A DNA stretch of 64,000 nt, from the NCBI RefSeq assembly GCF_000599985.1, contig NZ_CP007445.1, positions 2,728,001 through 2,792,000 on the forward strand. Direction: 5' to 3'. Position 1 is the stretch's first letter. Each line of letters begins with the position of its first letter. This DNA comes from Gilliamella apicola. GTDB lineage: Bacteria; Pseudomonadota; Gammaproteobacteria; Enterobacterales; Orbaceae. Below, one piece after another: positions 30,331 to 39,921 of this stretch. The position numbers and the translations under genes were made by a program. Under the pieces are notes generated by a model. It saw only the letters and a list, made by a program, of their open reading frames with translations, did no database searches and had not been told where the DNA came from.

Positions 30331-31170
30331 ATGAAATTATTCAAAAATATACACCTGTTCATTAAAATGTTATGGTCGCGTATAAATCAAGACCGTTTAA
30401 CAACATCTTCTGCAGGGTTGGCTTATACAACAATCCTTGCTTTAGTGCCACTTATTACTGTTATATTTTCTCTACTCTCTGCTTTTCCTATGTTTGACGA
30501 AGTCAGCCTTGCATTAAAAAAAATAATTTATAACAATCTGGTTCCGACAGCCAGTGACACTATTGAGAATTATCTAGAACAATTTATTGGCAATACTAAA
30601 AAAATGACCTTTATGGGAGTGATAGGTTTAATTGTTACATCGCTTTTACTAATTAATTCAATCAACACTGCGCTTAATCAAATCTGGAAAACCAAGCGTA
30701 AACGATCATTTATGTACAATTTAACTATGTATTGGACAATATTAACGTTAGGTCCTATTTTAGCTGGTTCAAGTGTTGCAATAAGTTCTTATGTATTTTC
30801 ATTAAAATGGCTTTCCACTGCTGCAACAGGTAACTTTCTACTTAGTACTTTACCTTTTTTTATATCTGTAGCTGGTTTCTGGTTGCTTTATAGTATTATT
30901 CCCACAGAATCAGTACCTTTTAAGGAGTCTATAGTTGGAGCCATTGTCGCAGCAATATTATTTGAATTAGGAAAACGAGCATTTGCGCTGTATATAACTT
31001 CTTTCCCAACTTATCAACTTATTTATGGGGTTGTATCCTCAATTCCCATTATGTTAGTTTGGATCTATTTTTCTTGGTGCATTGTTTTATTTGGCGCCGA
31101 GTTTGCAGCAACTTTAACGGACTTTAACCGTAAACAGCACCCAGCTGAAAATCAATCATTACCAGAGTAA
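30331..31170 (+). CDS. yihY: YihY family inner membrane protein
   Basis: An integral membrane protein of the YihY/BrkB family (formerly misnamed RNase BN), 279 residues from ATG 30331 (E. coli 290). The open frame reaches back into ftsN, but the first ATG outside ftsN is chosen. Six hydrophobic segments are visible, with family motifs [20 protein letters not shown] near residue 26 and [20 protein letters not shown] near 232. The transport substrate, if any, is unknown. It is followed by dtd seven bases on, as in E. coli. Confidence 0.92.
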   Translation: MKLFKNIHLFIKMLWSRINQDRLTTSSAGLAYTTILALVPLITVIFSLLSAFPMFDEVSLALKKIIYNNLVPTASDTIENYLEQFIGNTKKMTFMGVIGLIVTSLLLINSINTALNQIWKTKRKRSFMYNLTMYWTILTLGPILAGSSVAISSYVFSLKWLSTAATGNFLLSTLPFFISVAGFWLLYSIIPTESVPFKESIVGAIVAAILFELGKRAFALYITSFPTYQLIYGVVSSIPIMLVWIYFSWCIVLFGAEFAATLTDFNRKQHPAENQSLPE

Positions 31171-31177
31171 TTATTTT

Positions 31178-31612
31178 ATGATCGCCTTAATCCAACGTGT
31201 TAAACAAGCTAGTGTTACTGTTGATAATCAAATTATTGGACAGATTAATCATGGATTACTAGTATTATTAGGTGTAGAACAAGAAGATAATGAGCAAAAA
31301 GCAATACGCTTATGTGAAAAAGTACTAGGATACCGGATATTTAGTGATAATGAAGGCAAAATGAATTTAAATGTTCGCCAAACTAATGGTGAACTATTAG
31401 TTGTTTCTCAATTTACACTAGCAGCCGATACACAAAAAGGTATGCGCCCTAGTTTTACTAAAGGTGCAAATCCGGATGAAGCCAATAAACTATATCAATT
31501 TTTTGTTGAACAATGTAAAAAGCAAATTAACACCCAAACAGGACAATTTGCAGCTGACATGCAGGTTTCTTTGATAAATGATGGACCAGTGACATTCTGG
31601 CTACAAGTCTAA
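31178..31612 (+). CDS. dtd: D-aminoacyl-tRNA deacylase
   Basis: Removes D-amino acids mischarged onto tRNA and also clears Gly-tRNA-Ala. It has 144 residues (145 in E. coli). Both active-site motifs are present: [17 protein letters not shown] (the SQFTL motif) and [10 protein letters not shown] at the C-terminus (the Gly-cisPro motif that rejects L-amino acids). It follows yihY by seven bases, so the two are one transcript with possible translational coupling. Confidence 0.96.
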   Translation: MIALIQRVKQASVTVDNQIIGQINHGLLVLLGVEQEDNEQKAIRLCEKVLGYRIFSDNEGKMNLNVRQTNGELLVVSQFTLAADTQKGMRPSFTKGANPDEANKLYQFFVEQCKKQINTQTGQFAADMQVSLINDGPVTFWLQV

Positions 31613-31628
31613 TCATAATCGCAATATT

Positions 31629-31663
31629 AAATATTATGCCCGATATATAAGGACATAATATTT
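31629..31663. terminator. Convergent terminator between dtd and the phosphatase gene
   Basis: The arms aaatattatg (31629-31638) and cataatattt flank a loop with further cc/gg pairing. The hairpin is AT-rich with short T-runs on both sides. It sits between the converging stops of dtd and the histidine phosphatase gene and could serve both strands. Confidence 0.6.
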
Positions 31664-31675
31664 ATAAGTGTTAAT

Positions 31676-33037
31676 TTATTTAAGATTTTTTAACATCTCT
31701 ATTGCTGACTGGTTCTCATGTAAACCTAATTTATTCAGTTTATCAACATAAAATTGTTTTACATCATTCCATCGATAATAAGGGTAACTATCTGTTTTAA
31801 TAGGTAAATGCACTTCCCGCTCATTTAGTAATACTTTCATTAAAATCGGTTGATGAGTTTGCTCGCTTTTATAAAGAATCCATTGAATATTCGCCCCCAT
31901 AGGGATAATTTTATCTGCTCGCCATACAGTAGGATAATTAAACAGTGTTTTAACAACATTAGCAGAGCCTTCAATTTCGAGTAAAGTAGCTAATGGAGAA
32001 ACCGTTTCAGCATGAGCAAAGCGCAAATTAGCATCCACATTATTATCAACTATTGCCTTATCGGCAGAGTGAATCATATCCCATAATAATGGTGCAGCAA
32101 TTTTAATTTGAATTCCTGTAGCATCAAAAGCAGGACCTATCTGCAAATAATTTTTTGCAGTAACAACTGTATTAAGCCATGTCTTTTGTTCTGCTGAAAA
32201 ATAACGATCTAAATCAAGATGGTTGTCCGTTAAAACTTGTGGCGAAAAAGCCTGTAATTCTTGATATAATTGGTATATTGCAATAACAAAATCCGATGTT
32301 TTTAATAATGTATCCTCAGATTCATCCAATCCTTTTTTTAACTTAATTAAAAAAGATTTTTTAAAAATGCCTTTGGCAACTTGTTTACTCATCTGTTTAG
32401 TTTGAGAAGCATACTCAATAGATTTCACAGCATCTTTAACTGCTTTACTTTTTTTATATTCACTATAAGCGGGAGAATACTCAAAAAAGCGCAATAATGT
32501 TTGCTCATTATCTGGTTGTTGAATCACATGAATATTAGGATATTTTGCTTTAAAAGAATCAATGAAAATTTCTGCTGTTTCTTTTGCTCTTGGAGAACTC
32601 GTTGAAATAACTTCAATTTTTTGCCCTTTAAATACTGTTGGATTATTTGCCAACATTCGGTTACTTATCAAACTAATGTCTTTGCGACCCAGATTGGTAA
32701 GCTGGCCATAATGGTTCTGATTTAATTGCTTAAGGATAGTGACTTGCCTAAGTAGATCTTTTCCTGAATCAGTCAATTGATGTTGACTGTCAGCCAATAA
32801 TAGAATGTGATAGGCAAGATCTTCATACTTTGACTTACTGATATACCGCGAGCCATGACGCCCAACATGGTCAATATAAAAAGCTTGATAGCCTGTTGGA
32901 GCCGAAGTAAGAGTTTGGTTAGAATTGTATTGGTAAGCTGTTTTGGAACCAACAATCACATTAGGTTGAGCAAAACTTAATGAAGTAAAGGTAAATAAAA
33001 AGGCAGTCAATAACTTACGCGAATTCAGCAGTATCAT
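31676..33037 (-). CDS. Periplasmic histidine phosphatase, MINPP/phytase-like
   Basis: A 453-residue clade-2 histidine phosphatase with a signal peptide (residues 1-23, cleavage after SFA). The catalytic motif is DHVGRHGSRY near residue 55. The proton-donor motif is HAET (within RFAHAETVSPLATLLE) rather than the HD of AppA-type phytases and glucose-1-phosphatase. HAE is the mark of multiple inositol polyphosphate phosphatases, including bacterial MINPPs. The likely role is release of phosphate from inositol phosphates in the periplasm or outside, a dietary phytate use. The substrate is inferred. It is divergent from the SulP gene and stands alone. Confidence 0.85.
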   Translation of the reverse strand: MILLNSRKLLTAFLFTFTSLSFAQPNVIVGSKTAYQYNSNQTLTSAPTGYQAFYIDHVGRHGSRYISKSKYEDLAYHILLLADSQHQLTDSGKDLLRQVTILKQLNQNHYGQLTNLGRKDISLISNRMLANNPTVFKGQKIEVISTSSPRAKETAEIFIDSFKAKYPNIHVIQQPDNEQTLLRFFEYSPAYSEYKKSKAVKDAVKSIEYASQTKQMSKQVAKGIFKKSFLIKLKKGLDESEDTLLKTSDFVIAIYQLYQELQAFSPQVLTDNHLDLDRYFSAEQKTWLNTVVTAKNYLQIGPAFDATGIQIKIAAPLLWDMIHSADKAIVDNNVDANLRFAHAETVSPLATLLEIEGSANVVKTLFNYPTVWRADKIIPMGANIQWILYKSEQTHQPILMKVLLNEREVHLPIKTDSYPYYRWNDVKQFYVDKLNKLGLHENQSAIEMLKNLK

Positions 33038-33280
33038 ATTTTTATCCCCATTTAAATACTCATATCAACGCAATTAAGATTAAGATGAAAAAGCGCTCAA
33101 TAGATGTGGTAAAAAACCAATATTTATTTCGTATATTAACACAGCTACTTCTCTAAACTTGATTTAGAGTAAAAATTTATAAAAAAAAGATGATTATTTT
33201 CATAATGCTCTTTTATTTTTTGTAAAAAAGATTATCTTATTAAGCATTCAAGATAACTTCCATTTAATTAATCAAAAATA

Positions 33281-34954
33281 ATGAAATTATATGGCCTTTC
33301 TGGCACCAAAATTAGCTGTGCATTTATCTCAGCTTGTATAACTACCCCTTATAACACAACGCGTTTTCTCAAAGACCTAATAGCGGGGATAACCGTTGGT
33401 ATTATCGCTATACCACTAGCAATGGCTCTTGCAATTGCTAGTGGCGTTCCACCACAACATGGACTTTATACCGCAATTATAGCCGGTTTTGTTATTGCTC
33501 TAACGGGAGGATCTCGTTTTAGTGTTTCTGGACCTACCGCCGCATTTGTCGTTATCTTATATCCAGTATCATTACAATATGGTTTATCTGGATTATTAAT
33601 TGCAACATTATTATCGGGTGTTTTTCTAATATTAATGGGTATGATTCGATTAGGGAGATTAATTGAATATATTCCATTACCTGTCGTATTAGGTTTTACC
33701 TCAGGCATAGCAATTACCATCGCTACAATGCAAATTAAAGATTTCTTTGGTTTGACTCTTGAACATATGCCTGAAAGTTATATAAGCAAAGTTATTGAAT
33801 TAGCTAAGACTTTACCTTCAATCAATATTGCAGACACAATTGTCGGAATGGTAACACTAATTGTATTAATTGTATGGCCAAAATTTCGAGTGAAGATATC
33901 AGGTCACTTACCAGCATTAGTTGCAGGTATTATTGTCATGTTTATATTTAATCAATTCGGCTATCAGATTGAAACTATAGGCTCACGATTTACTTATACA
34001 CTTGCTGATAATACTATTGGTCATGGTATCCCTTCGGTACTACCTGAATTTGTTTTACCATGGGAAAATGCTGAATTTAATTGGGATTGGACGACACTTT
34101 CTGCTTTACTTCCGATTTCACTAACTATGGCAATGTTATGCGCTATTGAATCACTGCTTTGTGCAGTAGTGTTAGATGAAATGACCCACACAAAACATCA
34201 CTCAAACAGTGAACTTATAGGTCAAGGTTTAGGCAATATTATTGCACCGTTTTTTGGTGGTATTTCGGCTACTGCCGCTATCGCACGATCAGCTGCGAAT
34301 GTTAAGGCTGGTGCTACATCACCTATTGCAGCAGTCTTACATTCATTAATAGTATTACTTGCTCTTATTTGCTTTGCACCACTTTTATCTTATATTCCAC
34401 TATCAGCAATGGCTGCTTTGCTATTAATAGTGGCTTGGAATATGAGTGCCGTGCAACGAGTAATGTATATCATCAAATGCGCACCTAAAGATGATATTTT
34501 AATTATGTTAATCTGTATGTCGCTTACCGTATTATTCGATATGGTTATAGCAATTACACTTGGCATAGTATTGGCTTCCATATTATTTATGCGTCGTATT
34601 GCTCGAATGACTCGCTTAGTTGAGCTAAATCGATGTGATGATAAAACCTTAGTTTTACGTGTAAATGGCCCACTATTTTTTGCTGCGGCAGAAAAAACTT
34701 TTGTTGAGCTTTATAAAAAAATTAACGGTTATGAGCATATTGTATTACAATGGGATGCCGTACCAATTCTTGACGCTGGCGGACTTAATGCTTTAATACA
34801 CTTTATTGATGAATTGCCTGAACACGTTGATTTATCAATTTGTGAATTACAATTTCAACCATTGAAAACATTAGCTCGCGCCAAAATTGTACCTATCCCC
34901 AATAAACTAATGTTCTTCTCAACATTAGATGAAGCATTGAAAGATAAAGAGTAA
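33281..34954 (+). CDS. dauA: SulP family anion carrier, DauA-type
   Basis: A 557-residue SulP protein closely resembling E. coli DauA (YchM, 559 aa), a C4-dicarboxylate transporter of the inner membrane. The SulP signature region [20 protein letters not shown] starts near residue 36. Further conserved stretches are [20 protein letters not shown] and [20 protein letters not shown]. The last ~100 residues form a cytoplasmic STAS domain. The start is ATG 33281, though no good ribosome-binding site precedes it. Succinate, fumarate or aspartate uptake is inferred from the E. coli homologue. Bicarbonate or sulfate cannot be excluded. Confidence 0.85.
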   Translation: MKLYGLSGTKISCAFISACITTPYNTTRFLKDLIAGITVGIIAIPLAMALAIASGVPPQHGLYTAIIAGFVIALTGGSRFSVSGPTAAFVVILYPVSLQYGLSGLLIATLLSGVFLILMGMIRLGRLIEYIPLPVVLGFTSGIAITIATMQIKDFFGLTLEHMPESYISKVIELAKTLPSINIADTIVGMVTLIVLIVWPKFRVKISGHLPALVAGIIVMFIFNQFGYQIETIGSRFTYTLADNTIGHGIPSVLPEFVLPWENAEFNWDWTTLSALLPISLTMAMLCAIESLLCAVVLDEMTHTKHHSNSELIGQGLGNIIAPFFGGISATAAIARSAANVKAGATSPIAAVLHSLIVLLALICFAPLLSYIPLSAMAALLLIVAWNMSAVQRVMYIIKCAPKDDILIMLICMSLTVLFDMVIAITLGIVLASILFMRRIARMTRLVELNRCDDKTLVLRVNGPLFFAAAEKTFVELYKKINGYEHIVLQWDAVPILDAGGLNALIHFIDELPEHVDLSICELQFQPLKTLARAKIVPIPNKLMFFSTLDEALKDKE

Positions 34955-34996
34955 TTTCATCGTAGTTTTTTATATTATTCAATAAGTAAGCAGTAA

Positions 34997-35029
34997 GATC
35001 TGTGGTACACCTAAAAAATACCACAGATC
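34997..35029. repeat. Perfect 11-bp inverted repeat after the SulP gene
   Basis: gatctgtggta (34997-35007) and taccacagatc (35019-35029) flank an A-rich 11-base loop. No T-run follows on the plus strand. It may end the SulP transcript by another mechanism or act as an operator for the next gene. Neither is shown by the sequence. Confidence 0.6.
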
Positions 35030-35147
35030 AGCAGTAATCATTACCTTCGCGATCTTTCTTTTCTGCTGCTAACAATGATTGGCAACACTATGATCAGAAA
35101 GATGTTTTATTTAAATGTAAACTTAAATATAAAAGCAGGAAAATAAT

Positions 35148-35690
35148 ATGATATCTGATGAAAATAACGTTCAATATGTAAAACAAAAATCAAATTGGTT
35201 AATCGTAATTGGCTTTATTTTAATTGTATTAGGATGTTTAGCCTTAGGCTATCAGTTCATGGCTACTGTTTTTTCTGTCTATTTTATTGGTACATTAATT
35301 TTAATTGCAGGAATCGCACAAACAATAAATTCATTTAACCTTAAAGGTTTTGGTCAAACGGCATTATGGGCAGTAATGGGTATTTTATACATTATTGTTG
35401 GCTTAATATCTTTTTTTAGACCGATTGCGGTTTCATCAGCTTTAACTTTAGTGATTGCGATCTTGTTAATTATGAGTGGCTTTACACAAATTTTTGCCTC
35501 TTTTAGTAATCGAAATCTACCGCGTTGGGGATGGGTACTCACTTCTGGTATTATAACCCTAATTTTAGGTTTAATGATTATTACTGGCTGGCCATATGAT
35601 AGTCTTTGGGTATTAGGAATGTTTTTAGGTATTGACCTTATATTCCAAGGTTTTGCATATGTAGCAATTGGTTTTGCTGTAAAAAACTGA
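35148..35690 (+). CDS. HdeD family (DUF308) membrane protein
   Basis: A 180-residue protein made of six hydrophobic helices, with the DUF308 repeat pattern GFILIVLGCLALGYQF, GILYIIVGLISFFRP and SGIITLILGLMIITGWP. E. coli HdeD belongs to this family and helps survive acid stress at high cell density. Its mechanism is unknown. No hdeAB partners are nearby. The upstream 190 bases contain an inverted repeat but no gene. Confidence 0.88.
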   Translation: MISDENNVQYVKQKSNWLIVIGFILIVLGCLALGYQFMATVFSVYFIGTLILIAGIAQTINSFNLKGFGQTALWAVMGILYIIVGLISFFRPIAVSSALTLVIAILLIMSGFTQIFASFSNRNLPRWGWVLTSGIITLILGLMIITGWPYDSLWVLGMFLGIDLIFQGFAYVAIGFAVKN

Positions 35691-35703
35691 TGCTTTAATA
35701 TTA

Positions 35704-35747
35704 AAGGGTTGCCCATAATAACTATTAAAATAATGTAAGCAACCCTT
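35704..35747. terminator. Hairpin between the HdeD-like gene and rsgA
   Basis: aagggttgc (35704-35712) pairs with gcaaccctt (35739-35747) across a 26-base AT-rich loop, in the space between two converging genes. There is only a short T-run, so the terminator call is moderate. Confidence 0.55.
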
Positions 35748-35814
35748 ACTTGTTGTAATAACAAAAACGTTTGAATCAATTAAAATTAACAATATTTAAA
35801 TTTAACAAAAACTT

Positions 35815-36849
35815 TTATTTATAACTTTTATTCGTTCTAGCTTTTACTTCTTTCATAGTCTGTAAAATTCGATGATAATTATCTAATCTTGAAGGTGCAA
35901 TTTTGCTATCTCTCACAGCTTGTTGTAATAAGCAACCTGGCGTATCAAGATGATTACAATCACGGAATTGACATCCACCTAAATAGTCATCGAACTCTTT
36001 AAAACCACTAATTACCTGTTCAGGCTCTAGATGCCATAAACCAAATTCACGAATACCTGGTGAATCAATAATATCACCTCCATTTGGCAAATGATAAAGT
36101 CTGGTTGAAGTAGTAGTATGCTGTCCAAGACCAGATAATTCTGAAATATTTCCAGTTATAGCCGATTGTAATTGATGTGGTAATAATAAATTAATAATAC
36201 TTGATTTACCGACACCGGACTGACCAACTAAAATAGATATTTTATTCTGCAAGACAGCCTGCAATGCAGCAATTCCTTGGTGATTTTGACAAGAAACATA
36301 TAAAACCTGATAACCAATATTGGTGTAAATAGTTAATTGCTTTTCAACTTCTGCTCGTTGTTCATCGCTCAATAAATCAATTTTATTTAAGACAATGATT
36401 GGCTCAATATTGGTTACTTCGCAAGCCACTAAATAACGATCAATAATATTAAGTGATAGCTCAGGTAAAACAGCTGAGATAATCACTATTTGATCGACAT
36501 TGGCTGCAACTGGTTTAACCCCGTCATAAAAATCAGGGCGAACCAACTCAGAATGCCTTGTATGTACAGCCTCAATAATGCCATTGGTATTTGGCTCCAA
36601 ACTTTCGCGCCACACGACTTTGTCGCCAGTCACTAACGATGGTAAAGTGCGCCGAATGCTACAGCGATAAATGTGTCGTGCGTTATCTTCAACATCAGCC
36701 GACTTCCCAAAACGGCTTATCACCACACCATCACGAGGCGATGAAAAATTTGAAAGATTCTCATCTTGTTTGGTTTCTAATCGTTGTTGATGTTTAGCCG
36801 CTACGCGTCTTTTTTGATTTTTGGATAGTTGATTTTTTGCCACAGTCAC
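35815..36849 (-). CDS. rsgA: Ribosome small subunit GTPase RsgA
   Basis: A circularly permuted GTPase that checks late 30S maturation. It has 344 residues (350 in E. coli). An N-terminal OB-fold (about residues 40-110) is followed by the GTPase motifs in permuted order: LNKIDL (G4), [14 protein letters not shown] (G1) and DSPGIREFG (G3). The C-terminal zinc site is [14 protein letters not shown]. It is divergent from orn, as in E. coli, with about 70 bases between the two starts. Confidence 0.97.
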   Translation of the reverse strand: MTVAKNQLSKNQKRRVAAKHQQRLETKQDENLSNFSSPRDGVVISRFGKSADVEDNARHIYRCSIRRTLPSLVTGDKVVWRESLEPNTNGIIEAVHTRHSELVRPDFYDGVKPVAANVDQIVIISAVLPELSLNIIDRYLVACEVTNIEPIIVLNKIDLLSDEQRAEVEKQLTIYTNIGYQVLYVSCQNHQGIAALQAVLQNKISILVGQSGVGKSSIINLLLPHQLQSAITGNISELSGLGQHTTTSTRLYHLPNGGDIIDSPGIREFGLWHLEPEQVISGFKEFDDYLGGCQFRDCNHLDTPGCLLQQAVRDSKIAPSRLDNYHRILQTMKEVKARTNKSYK

Positions 36850-36922
36850 TAATTTTTGCTAAAACAGTTTGACAGTTATGCTACACTACTCGGCATTAAA
36901 AAGAAAACTTCTATCACAAATT

Positions 36923-37486
36923 ATGACCACACCATCACAAATTAACAGTAACAACCTTATTTGGATCGATCTTGAAATGACCGGACTAAACCCAGCAATC
37001 GATCGTATTATTGAAATTGCAACTATTGTAACTGATTCTAATTTAAACATTTTGGCTGAGGGACCTGTTATTGCCATTCATCAATCCAATGAACTATTAG
37101 CCTTAATGGATGATTGGAACAAAAATACCCACGGTAAATCTGGTTTAATTGAACGAGTACGCCAAAGTACCGTTAATGAACAACAAGCAGAACAACAAAC
37201 TATCGAATTTTTAAAACAGTGGGTACCTGCAAACAGTTCACCAATTTGCGGTAACACTATTGGTCAAGACCGCCGTTTTCTATTTAACTATATGCCTAAT
37301 TTAGAAAGTTATTTTCATTACCGCTATTTAGACGTTAGTACCATAAAAGAATTAGCAAAACGATGGAAACCTGAAATTTTAAAAGGAATCACAAAGCAAA
37401 ATACTCATCAAGCGCTTGATGATATTCGTGATTCAATTGCAGAGCTTATTTATTATCGCCAACATTTTTTTAAGCTTAAAAACTAA
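36923..37486 (+). CDS. orn: Oligoribonuclease
   Basis: A DEDDh 3'-5' exonuclease that clears di- to pentanucleotides, including pGpG from c-di-GMP breakdown. The start is taken at ATG 36923 ([19 protein letters not shown]), giving 187 residues (181 in E. coli). The frame extends back to 36869, but the family begins at this point. The acidic catalytic residues lie in [22 protein letters not shown] and [11 protein letters not shown]. waaA starts five bases after its stop, so they probably form an operon. Confidence 0.95.
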   Translation: MTTPSQINSNNLIWIDLEMTGLNPAIDRIIEIATIVTDSNLNILAEGPVIAIHQSNELLALMDDWNKNTHGKSGLIERVRQSTVNEQQAEQQTIEFLKQWVPANSSPICGNTIGQDRRFLFNYMPNLESYFHYRYLDVSTIKELAKRWKPEILKGITKQNTHQALDDIRDSIAELIYYRQHFFKLKN

Positions 37487-37491
37487 TTGAT

Positions 37492-38763
37492 ATGCAATTA
37501 CTTTATACCATTTTACTCTATCTTATTCAGCCATTGGTATGGATAAGATTACTTTGGCGCAGCCGCAAAGCGCCAGCATACCGTAAGCGTTGGTCGGAGC
37601 GGTATGGTTTTTGCAAAAATAAAGTGAAGGCAAATGGTATTTTAGTCCACGCAGTATCCGTAGGTGAAACCATTGCCGCTATCCCTCTTATTAGAGCATT
37701 GCAGCAACAATATCCTGATTTACCCATTACCGTCACAACGATGACACCGACAGGCTCTGAGCGAGTTAAATCATTATTAAAAGACAGTGTGAGCCATGTC
37801 TATTTACCATATGACCTGCCATGTGCCATCAAACGTTTTTTAAAAATTACCCGACCCAAATTAGTCATTATTATGGAAACTGAACTTTGGCCTAATTTTA
37901 TTAGCCAATGCTATAAGAACGCTATCCCATTAATTATCGCTAATGCTCGTTTGTCCGAACGCTCAGCAAAACGTTACAGTAAGCTAGGCACCACCATTAA
38001 GCAATTACTAGCTAAAATCAGCATGGTTGCCGCACAAAATAAGCAAGATGGTGAACGCTTTACAGCATTAGGTTTACCCAGCGATCATCTAACCGTAACG
38101 GGTAGTATTAAGTTCGACATTAATTTAACAACTGAGCAACAACAAAAAATTGCAAACTTAAAACAACAATGGCAATTAAACCGTCCAGTTTTTATTGTAG
38201 CTAGTACTCATGATGGTGAAGATGAAATCATCTTAAAGGCATTTAAACAACTATTGTTACAGCATCCTGATTTATTATTGATCTTAGTGCCACGTCATCC
38301 TGAACGTTTTAAAAAAATCGAAAAACTGATTAAAAATAATCAATTTAATTATATTACTCGTAGTTCGAACCAGATTCCAACCGATCAAACACAAGTGGTT
38401 TTGGGAGATACTATGGGTGAATTGTTAGAACTTTATAGCGTGGCAGATATTGCCTTTATCGGTGGTAGTTTAGTCGACCATGGTGGACATAATCCTCTAG
38501 AACCAGCCTTACATCATATTCCAATAATTAGCGGTCAATATTTTTTCAATTTTAAAATCATCTGCGAACAGTTAATTGCTGCAAACGGAATGATAATTTG
38601 TGACAGCACAGCAGAAGCTTTATACTTAGTAGTAAACAACCTATTAAATAATAAAACAGAAAGCCAACAAATTGGTGAAAATGCCTACCAAGTATTAAAG
38701 CAAAATCAAGGTGCATTAGATAGGCTTCTTGGTATTATAAACCGTTATCTTTATTCAAAATAA
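37492..38763 (+). CDS. waaA: 3-deoxy-D-manno-octulosonic acid (Kdo) transferase
   Basis: Adds Kdo residues from CMP-Kdo to lipid IVA on the cytoplasmic face of the inner membrane. It has 423 residues (425 in E. coli). The N-terminal membrane-associated segment is residues 3-20. Family motifs are HAVSVGETIAAIPLIRALQQ near residue 50, TMTPTGSERV near 83 and GGSLVDHGGHNPLEPALHH near 323 (GT-B donor site). Its presence shows the cell makes lipopolysaccharide with at least a Kdo-lipid A core. It lies between orn and hemH in a tight run of plus-strand genes. Confidence 0.96.
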   Translation: MQLLYTILLYLIQPLVWIRLLWRSRKAPAYRKRWSERYGFCKNKVKANGILVHAVSVGETIAAIPLIRALQQQYPDLPITVTTMTPTGSERVKSLLKDSVSHVYLPYDLPCAIKRFLKITRPKLVIIMETELWPNFISQCYKNAIPLIIANARLSERSAKRYSKLGTTIKQLLAKISMVAAQNKQDGERFTALGLPSDHLTVTGSIKFDINLTTEQQQKIANLKQQWQLNRPVFIVASTHDGEDEIILKAFKQLLLQHPDLLLILVPRHPERFKKIEKLIKNNQFNYITRSSNQIPTDQTQVVLGDTMGELLELYSVADIAFIGGSLVDHGGHNPLEPALHHIPIISGQYFFNFKIICEQLIAANGMIICDSTAEALYLVVNNLLNNKTESQQIGENAYQVLKQNQGALDRLLGIINRYLYSK

Positions 38764-38772
38764 GGAATACCT

Positions 38773-39744
38773 ATGGATAAAAAACAAGGGTTATTACTGG
38801 TTAATCTAGGTACGCCAAGCTCTGTTACGCCTGATGCAATCAAACACTATTTAACCGAATTTTTACTTGATAGACATGTGGTGGATTTGCCTGCTTTTTT
38901 TTGGTATCCAATTTTAAAGTATCGAGTGTTACCGAAACGGGTACCCTATATTATTAACCACTATAAAAAAATTTGGATAGATAATTCATCACCATTGATG
39001 CATTATAGCCAACAACTGCGTGACAAGTTACAACAGGTATTACCTAATATTGATTGTCAATTAGCCATGACTTATGGCGAGCCGAATCTTCAACTTGCAT
39101 TACATAATCTGAAATCGTGTAAAAAAATAACGGTATTACCATTATTTCCACAATATTCCACAACAACAACATTAGCGGTGCTTGATAAACTAAAGATAAT
39201 TAAATCTTCTCAATCAATAACCAATAATATTCATTACATCCGCGATTATGCTGATCATCCAAGTTATATTAATGCTCTATATTTGCAAATTAAACAAGCA
39301 TTTGAAGAACAAGGAGAGCCTGAGGTATTAGTATTATCTTATCACGGAATTCCTGAACGTTATATTCACAAGCGTAAAGATGATTACATAGAGCGTTGCC
39401 AACTAACCACATTATTATTAATTGAGAAATGTGAAGCTAATGGTATTAATATTCCCATTGAAATGGCTTATCAATCTAAATTTGGTAAAGGAAAGTGGGT
39501 TACGCCAAACACCAGTGATTCATTAGAAAAGTTAGCACATAATGGCGTTAAATATGTTCATGTTGTTTGTCCTGGATTTTCTGTGGATTGTATTGAAACT
39601 ATTTACGAAATCAACGAAGAAAATCGAGAACTATTTTTACAGGCTGGTGGCAAAAAATTTTATTACATTCCAGCGTTAAATGATTCTAATTTACAAATTA
39701 ATTTAATTAAAGATCTAATAAACTATACTCAAACGTATAGTTAA
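38773..39744 (+). CDS. hemH: Ferrochelatase
   Basis: Inserts ferrous iron into protoporphyrin IX, the last step of heme synthesis. It has 323 residues (320 in E. coli). The N-terminal signature is GLLLVNLGTPSSVTPDAIKH, the active-site histidine lies in LSYHGIPERYIHK near residue 194, and the catalytic acidic cluster is GFSVDCIETIYEINEENREL. It starts nine bases after waaA. The last few codons (QTYS and the stop) fall inside a dispersed intergenic repeat, so the C-terminal tail may have been altered by that element. Confidence 0.96.
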   Translation: MDKKQGLLLVNLGTPSSVTPDAIKHYLTEFLLDRHVVDLPAFFWYPILKYRVLPKRVPYIINHYKKIWIDNSSPLMHYSQQLRDKLQQVLPNIDCQLAMTYGEPNLQLALHNLKSCKKITVLPLFPQYSTTTTLAVLDKLKIIKSSQSITNNIHYIRDYADHPSYINALYLQIKQAFEEQGEPEVLVLSYHGIPERYIHKRKDDYIERCQLTTLLLIEKCEANGINIPIEMAYQSKFGKGKWVTPNTSDSLEKLAHNGVKYVHVVCPGFSVDCIETIYEINEENRELFLQAGGKKFYYIPALNDSNLQINLIKDLINYTQTYS

Positions 39745-39768
39745 TCTGAAACTTTTTGACAAAAATAG
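39722..39768 (+). repeat. Dispersed ~45-bp element, copy 1 (hemH 3' end)
   Basis: The copy starts with a 7-bp hairpin (actatac at 39722-39728, gtatagt at 39735-39741, loop tcaaac). It continues with TTAATCTGAAAC, then TTTTTGACA (39753-39761) and AAAATAG. Copies at 46277-46322 (plus) and 49297-49340 (minus) share the hairpin position, aaac-gtat core, TCTgAAA and TTTTTGACA blocks in the same order and spacing. Confidence 0.7.
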
Positions 39769-39921
39769 GTTAAAAAGTAATTAATTACCGCTTTAAACCT
39801 TTAATATTTGTTTTCAAATGTATGACTGCTTAATAATAAGTCATTATCTATCGCACATATATGTTATAACCTATGATAGGATTATCATTATTGAGAATCT
39901 AAGCCCTAAGGAGAAAATTAG

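Noticed and set aside
35041..35106. A short hydrophobic minus-strand frame (FLIIVLPIIVSSRKERSRR) before the HdeD-like gene
   Set aside because: It has no start codon or ribosome-binding site and an in-frame stop just upstream. It may be a relic, but there is too little to identify it.
36850..36922. TTGACA near 36864 as the orn promoter
   Set aside because: The nearest -10-like hexamers are only 2-7 bases away, so no acceptable spacing exists.
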